From contig JAPKBW010000012.1 in NCBI GenBank assembly GCA_028823235.1, positions 1 through 64,000 on the forward strand: 64,000 nucleotides of DNA, given 5' to 3'. The notes under the pieces are model-generated. The model had not been told where the DNA came from, ran no database searches, and saw only the letters and a program-made list of their open reading frames with translations. The position numbers were made by a program, and so were the translations under genes. The DNA comes from Longimicrobiales bacterium. GTDB taxonomy: Bacteria > Gemmatimonadota > Gemmatimonadetes > Longimicrobiales > Gaopeijiaceae. Position 1 is the first letter of the stretch. Each line of letters begins with the position of its first letter. This document shows positions 1-9,163 of the stretch, piece after piece.

Positions 1-2577
1 CTTAGCCTTCTTTTTCGGTGCGGCCTTCTTGGCGGCCATCGACTTCTGGGTCGCGGGCTTCTTCGCCTTAGCCTTCTTCTTCCGTGCTGGCTTCTTCTTG
101 CCCGCTGCCTTGGCACTCGCCTTCCCCGCGGCGGACTTCTTCCTGGCCGGTGCCCCCTTTGTTTTCGCTTTTCGAGCCGTCGCAGGGCGGCCGGCTCCTG
201 CCGGCATGTCTCCGGTCAAAGCGACAGCAACCACGTCGTCCAGCGTCTCGGCCAGATGGAACGTGATGTGCTTCTGAACATCCGCTGGGATGTCTTCAAT
301 ATCTACTTCGTTGTCGATCGGAAGAATGATTTCTCGAATCCCTGCCCGAACGGCCCCCAGAACCTTCTCCTTCACTCCACCAATAGGCAGCACGCGTCCA
401 GTCAATGTCAGCTCGCCCGTCATCGACACATCGCGTCGGACCTTCCGCCCAGAGATGGCCGACACCAGTGCCGTTGCCATAGTGATTCCGGCCGAAGGAC
501 CGTCCTTCGGAATCGCCCCAGCCGGGACGTGAATGTGAACCTCGACCTTCTGTAACGAATCTTCGGGGATGCCGAGTCGCTCGGCGTTGGCCTTCGCGTA
601 CGATAGGGCCGCACGTGCCGACTCCTTCATGACGTCACCAAGCTGCCCGGTCAGTACGAAGCCACCCTCGCCTGGCATGACGCTAGCCTCGACGAACATG
701 ATGTCCCCGCCCATCGGGGTGTAGAACATGCCGGTTGCCACGCCACGTGTGTCGTGATCCGAGATCCGCTCCGGATGCACCCTCGGGCGCCCCAGAAGCT
801 CCGCCACGTCATCGGGCGACGCGTTGATCTTCTTGAGTTTTCCACCCGCAATCTGGCGCGCGACCTTGCGGGCAAATTTCCCAACTTCACGCTCTAGCTG
901 CCGAACGCCGGCCTCCCGCGTGTAACTCTGGATGATCGTGAGGAGGGCCTTGTCTTTCATCTTCAGCTCGGCATCGGTCAGGGCATTTTCCTTCCTCTGA
1001 CGACGGAGCAGATACCGCTTCGCGATCTCTAGCTTCTCGGCCTCGGTGTATCCGGCGAAGTCGACTCGTTCCATACGGTCGAGAAGCGGGCCCGGAATAC
1101 GATCCAGATAGTTCGCGGTCGCGACAAAGAGCACCTCAGAAAGATCGAACGGGATTCCGAGATAGTGATCGACGAACGTGGAGTTCTGAGCGGGGTCGAG
1201 CACCTCTAGGAGAGCAGAACTCGGGTCACCCTGATACGACTGACCGAGCTTGTCGACCTCGTCGAGCAGGAATACCGGATTCTTGCTCTTGGCCGATCTC
1301 ATCCCCTGGATGATCCGTCCAGGCATCGCACCCACATAGGTACGCCGATGACCTCGGATGTCGGCCTCGTCTCGGGCTCCACCAAGTGAAATCCGCACGT
1401 AATCACGACCAAGAGATCGCGCGATCGACTGAGCAATCGAGGTCTTTCCGACCCCAGGAGGTCCGACGAAGAGCAGAATAGGCCCGCGACCCGCACCACC
1501 GTCGCCAGCGCCGTCCGGCTCTTCATCACCGGCAGCCTCAGTAGACCGATCCATCGCGAGCTTCCGCACAGCCAGGAACTCGAGCACGCGATCCTTTACG
1601 TCCTCCAGCCCATAGTGATCATCGTGGAGGATCTCTTCGGCCAGACGGAGATCGATCTTCTCCTCACTTCGCTGGTTCCAAGGTAGCTCCGTGATCCACT
1701 CGAGAAACGTGCGAATGACCTGATACTCGGCCGACTGAGGGCTGGTACGCTCGAGGCGACGCAATTCACGATCGACCTCCGATCGTTGTTCCTCACTGAG
1801 CTCGAGCTCCTCGATCCGCTTCTGCATCTCTTCGATGTCGTCGCGTTCTTCCTCTTCTCCGAGCTCCTTCTGGATCGCCTTGAGTTGCTCACGCAGAAGC
1901 ATTTCGCGCTGTCGCTCGCCCAGCTCCGACTGGACCTTCGCCTGAATGTCTTCCTGTGCATCGATCCGCGCGAGCTCCCGCTCCACCGCCAAGAGACAGG
2001 CGCGCATGCGCTCTTCGTCGTCGAGTAGCTCCAGAAATCCCTGTTTGTCCGAAGTCTCAAGCTCAAGATAGAACGCTACGAGGTCAGCAAAGGGACCCGA
2101 TTCCTCCACGCCTTGAATAAGCTGATTCAGGGCCTCCGCTGGCACACCTCGACGGGTACCGAGTTCGGCAGCCCGGTCGCGCAGCTCCTGATCCAGTGCC
2201 TGAAACGCCGGATCCTCTGAATTTCGGGGCTCCACCGTGTCCATCTTGAGGAGCACCGCATTGAGCATGGATTGGCCCTCCTGCTCGTACGACAACGCCC
2301 GGGCTCGACCCTCTCCCTGCACGAGCAGCTGCACACCACCACGGACCCGATGGGTCTGGATGATGCGAACGACGGTCCCGACCGAGTACAGGTACTCGGG
2401 CGCAGCGTCGTCGACATTCTCTCGCTGTGCTACGGCAAACATTCGTCGGTCGCCGTCCAGCGCTTCCTGCACGGCCTCGACGGTTCCCGGGCGCCCTGCC
2501 GAAATCGGCACGGCGACGCCAGGATACACGACCGTATCACGAAGGGGCAGGACCGGCAGCGTGAATCTTTCAGCCAT
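1..2577 (-). CDS. lon: ATP-dependent protease Lon (3' end outside window)
   Basis: Cytosolic AAA+ serine protease for damaged and regulatory proteins. The visible 859 codons read in order: N-terminal substrate-binding domain (MAERFTLPVLPLRDTVVYPG), a long charged helical region, AAA+ module with Walker A GPPGVGKTS near residue 380, then the protease domain with the catalytic serine in PKDGPSAG and the dyad lysine in GGVKEK. The start at 2577 follows a GGAAAGGA-like ribosome site; an in-frame ATG at 2607 is possible. After the normal Lon end (about residue 795) the frame stays open for at least 65 codons of Lys/Ala/Pro/Arg-rich sequence, like a histone H1 tail, up to the window edge. No stop is visible, so the true C-terminus is unknown. 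Confidence 0.95.
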   Translation of the reverse strand, partial: MAERFTLPVLPLRDTVVYPGVAVPISAGRPGTVEAVQEALDGDRRMFAVAQRENVDDAAPEYLYSVGTVVRIIQTHRVRGGVQLLVQGEGRARALSYEQEGQSMLNAVLLKMDTVEPRNSEDPAFQALDQELRDRAAELGTRRGVPAEALNQLIQGVEESGPFADLVAFYLELETSDKQGFLELLDDEERMRACLLAVERELARIDAQEDIQAKVQSELGERQREMLLREQLKAIQKELGEEEERDDIEEMQKRIEELELSEEQRSEVDRELRRLERTSPQSAEYQVIRTFLEWITELPWNQRSEEKIDLRLAEEILHDDHYGLEDVKDRVLEFLAVRKLAMDRSTEAAGDEEPDGAGDGGAGRGPILLFVGPPGVGKTSIAQSIARSLGRDYVRISLGGARDEADIRGHRRTYVGAMPGRIIQGMRSAKSKNPVFLLDEVDKLGQSYQGDPSSALLEVLDPAQNSTFVDHYLGIPFDLSEVLFVATANYLDRIPGPLLDRMERVDFAGYTEAEKLEIAKRYLLRRQRKENALTDAELKMKDKALLTIIQSYTREAGVRQLEREVGKFARKVARQIAGGKLKKINASPDDVAELLGRPRVHPERISDHDTRGVATGMFYTPMGGDIMFVEASVMPGEGGFVLTGQLGDVMKESARAALSYAKANAERLGIPEDSLQKVEVHIHVPAGAIPKDGPSAGITMATALVSAISGRKVRRDVSMTGELTLTGRVLPIGGVKEKVLGAVRAGIREIILPIDNEVDIEDIPADVQKHITFHLAETLDDVVAVALTGDMPAGAGRPATARKAKTKGAPARKKSAAGKASAKAAGKKKPARKKKAKAKKPATQKSMAAKKAAPKKKAK

Positions 2578-2895
2578 CGGATCTTCGGTGTCCTTTCCCC
2601 CGGTCATCTTCGGATCGGGGGTCGGTGTCTTGTCAGACAGAGTAGATGCTCCGGCGTTCGTTGATTCGTCTGTAATGGGTGGGCCCAAGAGCCCTGTCAC
2701 TCACTCATCGCTCGCCAGTCGTAGCTTCGATTGCACGATCCTTGCCACGAATATGACCCAAATTCCTGCCCGGATCGCATGGCCTTATGCCAATCTGGCG
2801 GTTATCGGTATGCCGGACATGCCACTTTTTTGGGCCGAGAGCGGCGGTTAGGTTGGCACCTCCTCACTTCTCGCGCCACCGGACATCGTTCCATC
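2578..2895. other. Intergenic region between divergent lon and MBL relic
   Basis: About 318 bases without a credible gene. It must contain the lon promoter on the minus strand. I see no convincing heat-shock or sigma-70 pair, no terminator and no structured RNA. Long open frames crossing it on the plus strand are antisense extensions over lon. Confidence 0.5.
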
Positions 2896-3512
2896 ATGAG
2901 CGATTCACTTGAGGGCATCACATGGTTTCGCGGCTCCTCCGTTCGAATCAGAAGGAAGGGCTTGGAGACCCACATGGACCCACATGGCGTGGACAAGGAT
3001 TCCGAGGCGGATTTCGCGCTCCTCACGTATCTGCAAAACGACAATTTTTCGGAAGACGACATCGCCCGGGTACGAGGCGAGAAAACGGCACTGATCGCGT
3101 CCACCTCCATGAAAAAACAGCTGGACAGCGCATATCACTTCGTGCGCCCCGGGGACACGCTCCAACTCGACGGCTTCGATATTCTCGCGGTCCCCGCTCA
3201 CAACGTGGACAAGAAGCACCACGCGCCGGAGCAGGGTTGGCTCGGCTACGTCTTTACGATCCCCGGCACACCTACTATCACGCCGGTGACACCGCCTTCC
3301 TCCCGTCGATGTTCGGGATCCGATGTGATGTCGGGTTTCTCCCCGTCGGTGGTCACTACACCACGGGTGTTGAGGATGAGGCCCGGGCCGGTGAGCCCTG
3401 CGGAGTCGAGGTGATCCTGCCGATCCATTGGGAGGAGCCGCAGGGCACGGAGAAAGACATCGCTCATCTGGGAGAACTATTCTCCCGAGACGTGCTCGAG
3501 AGAGAGGCCTGA
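2896..3512 (+). pseudogene. Decayed UlaG-like MBL-fold metal-dependent hydrolase
   Basis: Reads as a metallo-beta-lactamase-fold hydrolase of the UlaG-like type: an ITWF...SSVRI start, then SEDDIARV, LDGFDILAVPAHN, and finally TYYHAGDTAF and LPVGGHYT. The second half (from about 3270) is in a different frame from the first; one base appears lost between GYVFTIPGT and TYYHAGDT. The zinc motif expected as THLHNDH reads TYLQNDN, so all three histidines are substituted, and the early GH of the family reads RG. Later metal positions (HAGDT, GGHYT) persist. Probably a pseudogene; a sequencing indel could explain the frameshift but not the histidine losses. Confidence 0.75.
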
Positions 3513-3604
3513 CCCTCGCTTCAACGAGCTTCGGCGCCGACATTCTCGGCCCCTCTCAATTCTTGGTGTCAGGGTGATGTCCACAACCAAGCACAGGTGA
3601 CCCG

Positions 3605-5278
3605 ATGCGTCCCATCATACCTATCATCACTCTCGCCCTCGCGGCCCAGCCACTGACCGCCCAAATGACTTCCCGGATGACAGGGCCGGTAACGAGCCCC
3701 GCGACCTATTCAGGTCGCTCGACTGTCTACGCGCCAAACGGCGTGGCGGCGACCAGTCAGCCTCTCGCGACAACGACAGCTCTCGAAATACTCAACAGCG
3801 GCGGAAACGCGATCGACGCAGCTGTCGCTGCGGCCGCAGTGCTGAACGTCACCGAGCCACACATGACAGGTATGGGCGGAGACATGTTCGCGATTCTCTG
3901 GTCAGCCTCGGAGGGTCGGCTGGTTGGTCTTGATGCGAGCGGAAGGTCGGGCTCAAAGACCGACGTCGCAGCACTGGTAGCAGAGGGCGCAGAGCGGGTC
4001 CCTGGAAACGGTGCGCGTTCGGTTACTGTGCCCGGCGCGCTGTCAGGATGGAGCGCCTTGGTTGAAACATACGGCAACTTGACGCTGGCCGAGGTGCTCG
4101 CGCCTGCGATCCGCCTCGCCGAAGAGGGGTTCCCCGTGTCACCGATCATTGCTCAGGACTGGGCCGGATCAGTGAACGGTCTCCGGCGTAACCCGGGTGC
4201 GGCCGCAACGTTTCTGATCAACGACGAGGCGCCCAAAGCGGGTGACTGGTTCAGCAATCCAGACCTGTCGCGAACGTTTCAGCGGGTCGCAGACCAGGGA
4301 CCCGAGAGCTTCTATGGTGGAGAACTGGGCCAGGAGTTCATCGATGGTCTCGACGAACTCGGTGGCTACCTGACGATCGAAGACCTGGCAAACCACGAAA
4401 TCCGCTGGGTCGAGCCGATGAGCGTCGACTACAAGGAGTACACGCTCTACGAACTACCCCCAGCAGGTCAGGGCATCGCAGCGCTCCAGATGCTGAAGAT
4501 GCTGGAGGGCGTGGATTTCGCTTCAATGGAACACAACTCAGCTGAGTACCTCCACGTGTTGATCGAGGCGAAGAAGCTGGCCCATGCGGACCTCGCCCGG
4601 TATGTGGCCGACCCCGATCACATGCAGGTGCAGCCCGAGACTCTCCTCGATCCAGACTACCTCACGGGTCGTGCCGGATTGATCGATCACACGCGGGCAG
4701 CGGACAGGCCCGATCCCGGTCGCCTAGTGACGGACTCGGAGACGATTTACCTGACCGTCGCTGATCGTGACGGCAACATGATCTCCTTCATCAACTCGAT
4801 CTACGGGTACTTCGGCTCCCGAGTCGTCATCCCGGGAACGGGCGTGGTGCTCCAGAACCGGGGGTCGGGATTTACCATGGAGGAGGGCCATCCAAATCAG
4901 ATCGCCGCGAACAAGCGACCCTTCCATACCATTATCCCTGCCTTCGCTACGAAGGATGGATCGCCCTGGCTCTCATTTGGCGTCATGGGCGGCTCCATGC
5001 AGCCGCAGGGTCATGTCCAGGTCATGCTCAACCTGATCGAGTACGGAATGGACCCGCAGGAGGCGATCGACGCGGCGCGATTCCGCCACTTCAGCGGGAC
5101 CACTGTTGCGATCGAGAATCTCGACCCGGAGGTCGGAAGCGCGCTCGAAGCGATGGGCCACGAACTGCGAAGCCCCGACGGAGTCGCGTTTGGAGGTGGG
5201 CAAGCGATCCTTAAATTATCTCGAGGATGGGCCGCCGCCTCCGATCCACGAAAAGACGGTATGGCAGCTGGAAATTGA
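3605..5278 (+). CDS. ggt: Gamma-glutamyltransferase, secreted
   Basis: 557 residues. Hydrolyses or transfers the gamma-glutamyl group of glutathione and related amides in the periplasm. A signal peptide is visible (MRPIIPIITLALAAQPLTAQ). The N-terminal part carries GGNAIDAAVAAAAVLNVTEPH and the GMGGDMFA loop; the autocatalytic threonine starting the small subunit is about T380 in SETIYLTVAD, followed by FGSRVVIPGTGVVLQNRGSGF. The threonine sits in a TIY context rather than the TTH of E. coli Ggt, a variant I associate with the YwrD/GgtA-type branch. Length is typical. A NUDIX gene follows after seven bases, so the two are probably cotranscribed. Confidence 0.93.
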   Translation: MRPIIPIITLALAAQPLTAQMTSRMTGPVTSPATYSGRSTVYAPNGVAATSQPLATTTALEILNSGGNAIDAAVAAAAVLNVTEPHMTGMGGDMFAILWSASEGRLVGLDASGRSGSKTDVAALVAEGAERVPGNGARSVTVPGALSGWSALVETYGNLTLAEVLAPAIRLAEEGFPVSPIIAQDWAGSVNGLRRNPGAAATFLINDEAPKAGDWFSNPDLSRTFQRVADQGPESFYGGELGQEFIDGLDELGGYLTIEDLANHEIRWVEPMSVDYKEYTLYELPPAGQGIAALQMLKMLEGVDFASMEHNSAEYLHVLIEAKKLAHADLARYVADPDHMQVQPETLLDPDYLTGRAGLIDHTRAADRPDPGRLVTDSETIYLTVADRDGNMISFINSIYGYFGSRVVIPGTGVVLQNRGSGFTMEEGHPNQIAANKRPFHTIIPAFATKDGSPWLSFGVMGGSMQPQGHVQVMLNLIEYGMDPQEAIDAARFRHFSGTTVAIENLDPEVGSALEAMGHELRSPDGVAFGGGQAILKLSRGWAAASDPRKDGMAAGN

Positions 5279-5285
5279 AGAACCT

Positions 5286-6134
5286 GTGAGCGATCCCGAT
5301 TCGGTAATCCCTTTCGACCGTCTACCCGACAACTTCGCGGCGAGTATCGGGAACCCGTCTGGGGTGCCGGCTGCACCGAGGCCAGCTGCCACCATCGTGC
5401 TTCTACGCGATGCACCCACAGGGATGGAGCTTCTTCTTATGCGGAGAAGCAGGAGCGCCGGCTTCGTCCCAGGCGCCTACGTCTTTCCGGGTGGCCGAGT
5501 CGACGGAACCGATGCGATGCCCGCGGTCATCGAGCGACTCGACGACCTGACGGTCGACGGCGCTGAGTCGAGGCTTGTCTTGCCCAGGGCTGAGCCTCCT
5601 GCGATCGCATATTATCTCGCGGCGCTGAGGGAGGCCTTCGAAGAGACTGGCATCCTTGTGGGGATCCGCTCCGATGGATCCGCCCCTCCGACAGCCGCGG
5701 AGGACGCCAATGTAGATCGAGTACGGAACCAGCTCATGAACGATGACATCTCGTTCGCAGACGCAATCGCACGACTTCAGTGCCGTATTGCCGGTGATGC
5801 GATCGAATACATCGCTCACTGGATCACACCCCTGCCCGAGCCGCGACGCTACGACACACGGTTCTTCGCGGCAAAAGTGCGTTCTGGTGCCACGCCGATC
5901 GTCGACCCACGAGAGATGACGGACGCAGTCTGGGTCGGGCCGCAGGAAGCCCTCGACCGCTGTGACCTTGGCGAGCTGCCGATGGTTTTTCCGACCATCA
6001 AGACAATTGAGCAACTCACTCTGTACGAGAGTGCGGACGAGGCCCTCGACGGCTTTGCCGGCAAGCCAGTGCGGACAATCCTGCCGACCCTCGTCATCAC
6101 ATCGACTGGTGTTGGCCTCCAGATCGAGGAGTAG
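5286..6134 (+). CDS. NUDIX hydrolase, NUDT19/CoA-diphosphatase-like
   Basis: About 282 residues from a GTG start just after the ggt stop; the reading frame extends further upstream but only as overlap with ggt. Hydrolyses nucleoside diphosphate-linked substrates. FVPGAYVFPGGRVD is followed about 55 residues later by the NUDIX helix ALREAFEETGI, the split arrangement of the NUDT7/NUDT19 group. The C-terminal part (HWITPLPEPRRYDTRFF) also fits that group, whose known members cleave acyl-CoA or CoA. Substrate here is inferred. A G+C-poor T-run at 6171-6178 lies inside a GGGCAAG/CTTGCCC inverted repeat 40 bases downstream and may end the transcript. Confidence 0.85.
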   Translation: MSDPDSVIPFDRLPDNFAASIGNPSGVPAAPRPAATIVLLRDAPTGMELLLMRRSRSAGFVPGAYVFPGGRVDGTDAMPAVIERLDDLTVDGAESRLVLPRAEPPAIAYYLAALREAFEETGILVGIRSDGSAPPTAAEDANVDRVRNQLMNDDISFADAIARLQCRIAGDAIEYIAHWITPLPEPRRYDTRFFAAKVRSGATPIVDPREMTDAVWVGPQEALDRCDLGELPMVFPTIKTIEQLTLYESADEALDGFAGKPVRTILPTLVITSTGVGLQIEE

Positions 6135-6328
6135 CGGTCTGCGTCCGGGTTCGGGCAAGGGTTCGTCGACCTTTTTTCTTGCCCATGCGGTATCAGCCGA
6201 GAGAGTTAGCCCGAGAATCAAGGGATCTGACACAATCGATCCGCCTTCTGAACACCCTCAGCCTTTCCAGCAGCAATGAATCGTTCTTCGATCGCAAACC
6301 TCTCTTCGCCACCGCTGCGTTCAGTTTC

Positions 6329-6641
6329 GCGAATGCCCTGGCCGCCCAAGGAAATACCGCGCCGCTCGAAGACGCCGCGATAGCGATTCGGGGCAATGAG
6401 ATTCTGATCTTAGCGAGCCGGATCGAGCTGCTTTTCGACCCCGACGCGCCACGCGACGCGATCGTGACCAAACCTTGGGGCTGGATATGTCATTCCCGGC
6501 CTGATTGACGCGCATGTCCACCTCGTGCCGGTACCCAATCGCGATCGTGCGGAGGCCGAGTTGTACCGCCTGCTCTACTCGGGCGTGATCGCGGTGCGGG
6601 ACATGGCCAACTACCCGCGCGCCGAAGAGCCGGGCAACTAA
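6329..6641 (+). pseudogene. Amidohydrolase N-terminal relic
   Basis: Two short stretches in different frames match the start of a secreted metal-dependent amidohydrolase. One reads APLEDAAIAIRGNEI; the other, after a frame change near 6475, reads GYVIPGLIDAHVHL and then YSGVIAVRDMANYP before a TAA at 6639-6641. The first contains the beta-sandwich entry and the second the DxHxH metal motif. Only about 100 of the roughly 400-500 residues of the family remain and there is no ribosome site. A dead fragment; intact relatives occur at 41793-43340 and 61548-63251. Confidence 0.65.
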
Positions 6642-6687
6642 CCTCCAGCTACATTGGGCGCCCAGTCCTCGAGTCACCAGGTTCACC

Positions 6688-7227
6688 TTGAGACGTCTTT
6701 GCCCTGCTCTTCTTCTCGCCGCCAGCTTCTCGGCCTGCGTGCCGTCGGCACGCATCGACGACGACTCTGCTGCTCGAAAAGCTGAAATAACGATCCGTTC
6801 GCTCATGGCCGCCCGGGAGCGCGGTGACGTAACACTCGTCGAAGACCTCTTCTGGCCCGAGGCCACCTATGACGACTTTCCGAACCAGCATACGTATCAG
6901 GGCTTCCAGGAGATCATAGGGTACGTGACCGCATTGCACGCCTGGGCAGACGATGTCTACTGGAGCGTCGGAGCGGTTCACATCACGGAAACGGGCGCCA
7001 TAGCGGAGTGGATTTTCTCAGCCACGCAGGCGCGGCCGATCGGCACGCAGGTCCCGGTCGCCACGGGCCGCGAAGTGATGACCAACGGGGTAACCCTCAT
7101 CCAGATCGAGAACGGTCGGATCGTCCGTGCAGCGGACTACATGGACACCACTCCGATGATGCTTCAGCTCGGCGGGCGTCTCCAGATGCCAGGTGGGTCG
7201 GTGATCACGCTCGAGGATGGCCGCTGA
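6688..7227 (+). CDS. SnoaL/NTF2-like lipoprotein
   Basis: 179 residues from a TTG start. The N-terminus is a lipoprotein signal (LLLAASFSAC), so the mature protein is probably membrane anchored. The remainder looks like the cone-shaped SnoaL/NTF2 fold: IRSLMAARERGDVTLVEDLF, then FWPEATYDDFPNQHTYQGFQ, and late strands GVTLIQIENGRIVRAADYMD. Such proteins include ester cyclases and small isomerases, but I see no residue set that assigns a reaction. No operon partner is obvious: a relic lies upstream and a convergent gene downstream. Confidence 0.75.
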   Translation: MRRLCPALLLAASFSACVPSARIDDDSAARKAEITIRSLMAARERGDVTLVEDLFWPEATYDDFPNQHTYQGFQEIIGYVTALHAWADDVYWSVGAVHITETGAIAEWIFSATQARPIGTQVPVATGREVMTNGVTLIQIENGRIVRAADYMDTTPMMLQLGGRLQMPGGSVITLEDGR

Positions 7228-7389
7228 CGCGCCGCAGCGATGGCCGATCGTCGGAGCTCGTCTGTGGCATTCGCAGGGAGCGCCTCGCGGCTGATCCGCA
7301 GCAGTCGATCACTCGCGTGAACTTCATCGCTGACCCGGTCGCATCGACCCCGCGATCACGCTGAGGCGCGAGTAGCGCCCCCACCCGGT

Positions 7390-9075
7390 CTACATCTGCC
7401 GGTACGCGGGTCCGCTGCCGCCTTCACGCGGCGTCCATCTTGGGCCCAGAACATCGGTCGCCTTGCAGTCAATGCAATTCGGTGCGTTGACGACCAACTT
7501 GTCACCATCGCGTTCGTAGACGCCCGCGGGACAGAGGTGGACATACATCTCGGCTGCTTCCGCACTCACGTCCTCCCCGATCACGAGATGTGACGGGATG
7601 TCGTCGCGCGTCTGATTGCCGGACTTGTAGACGGCGTCGACCTTCGAGAACGTGAGCTTGCCATCGGGTACGACCTTCGACGGTTCGGACGCGAGCCGCT
7701 TCGTCTCAGCCGCGTCCTCCTCGATCGAGATCTTTCCACCAGGAAAGGCTCCTCCGGTAACCGTCATGAGGCCGGCCTTCACGCCACCTGAGTAGAATCC
7801 ACTCTTGAACGCCAGGCGCATGTTCCGCGTGGCCTTCAGGTCCTTCATGATCACGCTCTGGTCGACGGCCGTCGTGTAGCCGGCGAGCGCCTCGCGAGAA
7901 GTGTCACCCTTCTTGAGGGCATCGAAGATCTGACGTGCGGCCATGATCCCGGAATGCATCGCGTAGTGGATGCCCTTCAAAGACGAGACTTCGACGTACC
8001 CGGCAGCATCCCCGACAATGATCAGCCCATCGCCATGCCGCTCCTTTGGGACGGAGTAATAACCACCCTCTGGAATCGTTTTGGCGCCCCACTCGACCAA
8101 CTCTCCGCCTTCGAGCACCTCACGGAAGAGCGGATGCAGCTTCATCCGCTGCAGGGAGTCGTGGACGTCAAAGCGTGCGTCGGCATAGTCTAGACCGACG
8201 ACCAGTCCAACGGCGACAGTGCTGTCAGACATCGGATACATGAAACTGCCGCCGAAGGCATCTTTCGGGAGCGGCCACGCCATCGTGTGAATGATCCGGT
8301 CGAGCGGCTTTTTGACCTCCCAGATCTCCTTCACACCCAGCGCAAAGATTTGCGGATTCTCGGACGTGATGCCCTTCCAGTCGAGCCACGCCTGCGACAG
8401 TGATCCTCGCGTCCCCTCTGAGAGAACGGTCACGCGTGCGGTGAGGTCGACCGCGGGCATTGCATCAGCACTCGCGGGCTCACCATCACGGCCTAACCCC
8501 GACGGAGTCGTCCGCACCCCGATGACGTTGTCTTCCTCAATGAGGAGTGCATCCACGGGGAAGCCGGGAAAGACGTTCACCCCCAGTCCCTCGGCCTGCT
8601 CACCCATCCAGCGCACGATCTCCGAGATCGATGCGATCCAGTTGCCGTGATTCTTCATCGTAGGAGGCGTCGGGATCCGATAGGAATTCGACTCGGTCAG
8701 TACATAGACCGCCTCCTTGGTAACCGGCCGACGAAGGGGCAGGTCGTCCATGAGGAGCTCAGGAAACAACTCCTTGAACGCGCTCGGATTCACGACCGCA
8801 CCGGAGAGATTGTGCTCGCCGAGCTGGCCGGCCTTTTCAAGCACAGCGATCTCGACCTCCCCAACCCCGTCGCCTGATTCGTTGTCCTTCCGCACCAGAC
8901 GAGCCAGCTCGATCGCACCGGCCAGACCGGCGGGGCCACCTCCAACAAACACGACATCCATGGGAAGCGCTTCGTCATCCGGCTGATCGGCGACGATGAA
9001 CCGATCACGCGGAAGCGGCGGCTGATCATCGAGTGAACAGATCGACGTGCGGAGAACGCTGGTGCCCTCGGCCAT
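7390..9075 (-). CDS. Electron transfer flavoprotein-ubiquinone oxidoreductase
   Basis: 561 residues from the ATG at 9075, which has GGAG seven bases upstream; an in-frame ATG lies at 9099. Passes electrons from reduced ETF to membrane quinone. FAD-binding VFVGGGPAGLAGAIEL is at the N-terminus; the middle carries the family signatures LGEHNLSGAVV and SLKGIHYAMHSG. The C-terminal ferredoxin-like domain keeps HLCPAGVY and NCIDCKATDV: three cysteines, but the fourth cluster ligand of the mitochondrial enzyme (CxxCxxC) is a threonine, so cluster binding is uncertain. ETF subunits are not in this window. Confidence 0.9.
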   Translation of the reverse strand: MAEGTSVLRTSICSLDDQPPLPRDRFIVADQPDDEALPMDVVFVGGGPAGLAGAIELARLVRKDNESGDGVGEVEIAVLEKAGQLGEHNLSGAVVNPSAFKELFPELLMDDLPLRRPVTKEAVYVLTESNSYRIPTPPTMKNHGNWIASISEIVRWMGEQAEGLGVNVFPGFPVDALLIEEDNVIGVRTTPSGLGRDGEPASADAMPAVDLTARVTVLSEGTRGSLSQAWLDWKGITSENPQIFALGVKEIWEVKKPLDRIIHTMAWPLPKDAFGGSFMYPMSDSTVAVGLVVGLDYADARFDVHDSLQRMKLHPLFREVLEGGELVEWGAKTIPEGGYYSVPKERHGDGLIIVGDAAGYVEVSSLKGIHYAMHSGIMAARQIFDALKKGDTSREALAGYTTAVDQSVIMKDLKATRNMRLAFKSGFYSGGVKAGLMTVTGGAFPGGKISIEEDAAETKRLASEPSKVVPDGKLTFSKVDAVYKSGNQTRDDIPSHLVIGEDVSAEAAEMYVHLCPAGVYERDGDKLVVNAPNCIDCKATDVLGPRWTPREGGSGPAYRQM

Positions 9076-9163
9076 GGGGAAGCTCCGGTGCTGGTTCATT
9101 GGGGGATCCGCGTCGAGCGACGCGTGTACGGATTCGACCCCAAAGATAACGGAGCCCTTCCGC
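9076..9163. promoter_or_regulatory. Divergent promoter region, ETF-QO / MoxR ATPase
   Basis: The 88 bases between two divergent start codons must hold promoters or at least the leaders of both transcripts. The GGAG site of the minus-strand gene lies at its left edge. No clear -35/-10 pair was identified, and the plus-strand start at 9164 has no strong Shine-Dalgarno sequence. Confidence 0.35.

Noticed and set aside
2237-2851. Plus-strand open frame over the lon start
   Set aside because: Mostly antisense to the lon N-terminal domain; Ser/Arg-rich with no motif.
5106-5285. N-terminal extension of the NUDIX protein into ggt
   Set aside because: It would overlap ggt by 170 bases and shows no NUDIX-like sequence; the GTG at 5286 is better placed.
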